Assembly (NCBI RefSeq): GCF_013487865.1
Contig: NZ_CP047409.1
Coordinates: 124,001 to 188,000 of the forward strand
Origin: Lactobacillus johnsonii
Lineage (GTDB): Bacteria; Bacillota; Bacilli; Lactobacillales; Lactobacillaceae
DNA: 64,000 nucleotides
Direction of reading: 5' to 3'
Part shown: positions 61,559 through 64,000 of the stretch, piece by piece
Layout: every line of letters starts with the position of its first letter
Position numbering within the stretch: position 1 is the stretch's first letter
The notes under the pieces: generated by a model
What the model saw: the letters and a program-made list of their open reading frames with translations, nothing else
The model's database searches: none
Told to the model about the DNA's origin: nothing
Position numbers and translations under genes: made by a program

Positions 61559-61978
61559 TTATGAAAGAGTTTGCTTAATTTCGTTACGACGATCAGTGTA
61601 CCATTTTTCCCAATCTTCGTAAGTCTTCATGTTTTGTGGATCTACGCCAGTTTGTTTTTGGATATTGTTAAGCATATCCATAAAACGGTCTCCATGAATA
61701 TTTAAAACATGCTTAACCAAGTTGCGACGGCTGAAAGCCATATTGTTAGTTAAGTATGTATTAATTTCGATAACATCATGATTACCATCATAAACATCCA
61801 TAATTTCAAGATCGCTTTCGTCAAATTTTGAAATATAGAAGTTAGCAAATGTCTTTAAGTAATCTGGTTGTTCTTTAAATTCAGTAGCTGGCATTTCTAC
61901 ACGATTTGCCTCTGGCATAACTACTTCAAATTCTTCTTTTTCTTGAGTTTCTTCGGTGTTCTTCTTGTCTTCAGTCAA
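61559..61978 (-). CDS. Hypothetical acidic protein
   Basis: 139 residues. A Glu/Lys-rich, probably disordered first 40 residues, then a compact domain (DYLKTFANFYISKFDESDLEIMD to the end). No membrane helix or signal. AAGGAG-like ribosome site (GGAGCTC region). Not recognised. Confidence 0.75.
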   Translation of the reverse strand: MTEDKKNTEETQEKEEFEVVMPEANRVEMPATEFKEQPDYLKTFANFYISKFDESDLEIMDVYDGNHDVIEINTYLTNNMAFSRRNLVKHVLNIHGDRFMDMLNNIQKQTGVDPQNMKTYEDWEKWYTDRRNEIKQTLS

Positions 61979-62064
61979 AGTTAAGAGCTCCTTTACTGTC
62001 TAGCTGTACAAAAATTCAATATAATCTTACATTGAATTACAATCAAAAGCAAATTTTATAGGGC

Positions 62065-63132
62065 TTATTTAAAGTTTTCTACATCTTGTTTAGTGTAAGA
62101 ATCAATTGTAGTATGGCCACTATTAGCAGCTGATCTCATGAAGTCAACTACTTTTTGATCAGACCATGAACTAGTATCAACACCAATTGAACTTAATTGA
62201 TTACGGGTTTGAGAAATTACTCTACCAGTAACTGTTTGACCATTGATCATCATACTATCATCACTTGAAGTTGATGAAGAATTAGTATCTGAATTGTTGT
62301 TATTAGCTCCAGTATTGCTGCTTGAGCTTGTTGCACTAGATTTTTGACTTGCAGCATTATTGTCTTGAGCATTTGAGCTATTTGAATTACTTGAACTCTT
62401 GTTAGAGTTAGAACTAGTGTTATTGTCAGTATTACTACTGTTTGATGAGCTAGATTTTGAGTTAGAACTTTGCTTGTTTGAAGTAGTAGCTTCATCGTCA
62501 TCATTAGCATCTAAGTTTTCAGTATCAATGTCATCGTGAACATTTTCGCCATTTAATTTTGCGTTAGCAACTTTACGTAAATGTTTAACGTTCTTTTTTA
62601 CCTTCTTATAATACTTATTATTAATGTAAGGTAAGTCTAAAATTTGATCGCAAGAGTCAACTGCTGCTTGGTAGTCTCCGTCTCTGTAGCTTAGTTTAGC
62701 CTTCTTGTACAAAGGATTAATATCATTAGTGATATGATCTTGAATCTTGTCAATTGTCTTATAGAGTTTAGAAGCTTGTTTAGTCATTACTGAGTAGCCA
62801 TTAGTCTTATTGGCTGCTTTATCTAATTCACCTAAGGCATCTTTAAATTCATATTCTCTAATTTCTTCTTGAGCATCCTTCATGTCGCCAGCTTGATCTG
62901 CGTAAGCTTTTGATTCAGAAGTGGCTTTTACATCATGTGCATCTTCAAATTTTTCTTCAGCTGTTTCATATTTTTGACTAGAAGCAGCATCTTTTCCTTG
63001 ATTCATGTAAGTAGTGTACTTATCTGAACCACTGTTAGATGAATTATTTGATGATGTATTTGAACATCCAACTGCTAAAAAGGTAATGAAGAATGCCGTA
63101 ATGGCAACTCCGAGTTTTGATCGTTTCATCAT
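62065..63132 (-). CDS. Lipoprotein with Ser/Asn-rich linker
   Basis: 355 residues (354 if the second ATG at 63129 is used; GGAGG fits both). Lipobox LAVGC with Cys23 gives an outer lipid-anchored protein. Residues of about 40-190 are helical with TPR-like periodicity (AASSQKYETAEEKFEDA and SYRDGDYQAAVDSCDQIL). A Ser/Asn/Asp-rich linker of about 90 residues (220-305) follows, then a small C-terminal domain. Function unknown; perhaps wall or protein-binding. Confidence 0.83.
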   Translation of the reverse strand: MMKRSKLGVAITAFFITFLAVGCSNTSSNNSSNSGSDKYTTYMNQGKDAASSQKYETAEEKFEDAHDVKATSESKAYADQAGDMKDAQEEIREYEFKDALGELDKAANKTNGYSVMTKQASKLYKTIDKIQDHITNDINPLYKKAKLSYRDGDYQAAVDSCDQILDLPYINNKYYKKVKKNVKHLRKVANAKLNGENVHDDIDTENLDANDDDEATTSNKQSSNSKSSSSNSSNTDNNTSSNSNKSSSNSNSSNAQDNNAASQKSSATSSSSNTGANNNNSDTNSSSTSSDDSMMINGQTVTGRVISQTRNQLSSIGVDTSSWSDQKVVDFMRSAANSGHTTIDSYTKQDVENFK

Positions 63133-63305
63133 TTTTTCCTCCTATTAGAAATGAATTTATCCTACTTAAATTATACCAAATTTCATGTATAACAATTTTT
63201 TAGAAAAAAGTTGGCACAAATCACTGAGATAAATCGTTAGTAATAGTGTAAGGCAATTCACCGGTGATGACTTACAAAAAATATTTATAAATTAGGAGCA
63301 TAATA

Positions 63306-63515
63306 ATGGAATTTGTTTTAAAAGATCAATCAATTCAATTTACTTTTATGGGTGAAAAGTACAACAATGGTAAGAAAAATAAAATTTTGAAAAATGTTAA
63401 AAAGCAAGTTAAAGCTGAAGATATTATGAAGGTGGGCAAAGCTTTATCTAGCCTTCAAAAAGATGCAGGAATTCAAAAAGCTAGATTAATCTCATATTCA
63501 GATATTCAAAACTAA
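63306..63515 (+). CDS. DUF1659-like small protein
   Basis: 69 residues, cytoplasmic and basic (MGEKYNNGKKNKILKNVKKQV). Precedes the DUF2922 gene by 52 bases. The pair is frequent in lactobacilli and without known role. Ribosome site weak: TAGGAG (63293-63298). Confidence 0.72.
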   Translation: MEFVLKDQSIQFTFMGEKYNNGKKNKILKNVKKQVKAEDIMKVGKALSSLQKDAGIQKARLISYSDIQN

Positions 63516-63567
63516 AAATTATCTATTTTATTTTATAAATCTCAATAGTTGGAAAGGAAAATAAAAA

Positions 63568-63807
63568 ATGACTACTACTAAGACTTTAAGACTTACATTC
63601 AAAAATGCTAAAGACAAGAAAGTGAATTTATCTTTAGCAGATGCAGCTGAAGATTTAACTGCAGAAGAAGTAAAGAATGCAATGAATGAAATGTGTGAAG
63701 CGAACATTTTTGCAAAGGAAGAAGTTGATCAATATCAGGTTCCTTTATCTGCTCAATACGTTGAACGTACAGTTACTTCTGTGTTTGATGATAGTGAAAA
63801 GAATTAG
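63568..63807 (+). CDS. DUF2922 family protein
   Basis: 79 residues. KTLRLTFKNAKDKKVNLSLADA and LTAEEVKNAMNEM are the family pattern. GGAAAGG upstream. Cotranscribed with the DUF1659-like gene and followed by a terminator. Confidence 0.85.
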   Translation: MTTTKTLRLTFKNAKDKKVNLSLADAAEDLTAEEVKNAMNEMCEANIFAKEEVDQYQVPLSAQYVERTVTSVFDDSEKN

Positions 63808-63860
63808 GACGATATTTTTTGAGATAAGAAACTTGAATAAGTTATTAAATAAACTCTTGA

Positions 63861-63896
63861 AGGGGGGTAATGTTTCGGCATTACTCTTTTTATTTT
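63861..63896 (+). terminator. Terminator
   Basis: Stem GGGTAATG / CATTACTC with TTTCGG loop and T-run. Confidence 0.88.
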
Positions 63897-63949
63897 GAGA
63901 TGAAAGTGTGTAATTTATGTTACTTTTTCATTTCAGAATGTTTGTTCGG

Positions 63950-63978
63950 TTGTATCTGACAACTTGCCAAACTACAAT
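63950..63978 (+). promoter_or_regulatory. Promoter of the next gene
   Basis: -35 TTGTAT, 17-base spacer, -10 TACAAT. The gene itself lies beyond the window; a GGAG at the edge may be its ribosome site. Confidence 0.6.
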
Positions 63979-64000
63979 AAAGGGTGTATGTAAATTGGAG

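Noticed and set aside
62240-62520. Repeated trinucleotide-like pattern that looks like a repeat array or CRISPR
   Set aside because: It is the Ser/Asn/Asp codon-rich linker of a lipoprotein; there are no equal-length repeats with unique spacers.

Overview
The window is low-GC Gram-positive DNA that fits the Lactobacillus johnsonii / gasseri / taiwanensis group. The indicators are strong AGGAGG-type ribosome sites, T-tailed hairpin terminators, nucleoside deoxyribosyltransferase, two Kup potassium transporters, PepO, SLAP-type and LPXTG surface proteins, the DUF1659/DUF2922 pair and a D-Asp-type peptidoglycan cross-bridge pair. The species call is an inference from gene content. No rRNA, tRNA or CRISPR array was seen.

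Layout. 0-7.9 kb: a secreted CAP/SLAP surface protein cut by the window edge, ddl, a MerR-like coiled-coil protein, a Na+/H+ antiporter, a YibE/F pair and an esterase whose 3' end carries a near-perfect parS (ParB) site. 7.9-17.1 kb: an amino-sugar locus. A divergent GH31 enzyme resembling alpha-N-acetylgalactosaminidases faces gntR-agaS-nagA and a mannose-family PTS (IIB-IIC-IID-IIA). Two matching TGGT-N4-ACCA operators and cre-like sites sit on its promoters. Two PTS genes (IIB, IID) each carry a +1 homopolymer frameshift. 17.1-24.7 kb: an IS3-family relic, a zinc-ribbon/DUF4767 membrane protein, a MORN-OatA pair, a 32-residue lipoprotein, nucleoside deoxyribosyltransferase, a lone PTS IIA whose start codon reads ACG, a GntR-phosphatase pair and UspA. 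24.7-28.5 kb: a 47-residue membrane peptide and a PhnDCEE importer. 28.6-33.9 kb: a hypothetical protein, a metallophosphoesterase, and asparagine synthase plus an ATP-grasp ligase (likely D-Asp/D-Asn cross-bridge synthesis).

34.0-38.7 kb is the most novel region. It is an AT-rich island with an Rgg-type regulator, an unlisted 15-residue peptide gene with a Trp-Trp motif, a 71-residue single-TM peptide with two cysteines in its outer tail, an ABC ATPase and permease, a small membrane protein, an M50-like intramembrane protease and a membrane-anchored CPWC thioredoxin. I interpret it as a quorum-regulated peptide (bacteriocin or signal) system matured by membrane proteolysis and disulfide formation.

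38.9-46.1 kb: anaerobic ribonucleotide reductase nrdDG behind two NrdR-like boxes, a DUF59/DUF1858 and DUF438/hemerythrin/PAS pair, an MFS transporter, and LacD, which could finish the tagatose pathway fed by AgaS. 46.2-49.9 kb: an LPXTG coiled-coil protein that lost its signal peptide to an IS3-type end, gene relics and a secreted orphan protein. 50-64 kb: DHA2 drug transporter, PepO, polytopic membrane protein, PEP carboxykinase, tandem kup genes, a hypothetical protein, a Ser/Asn-rich lipoprotein and DUF1659/DUF2922 proteins.
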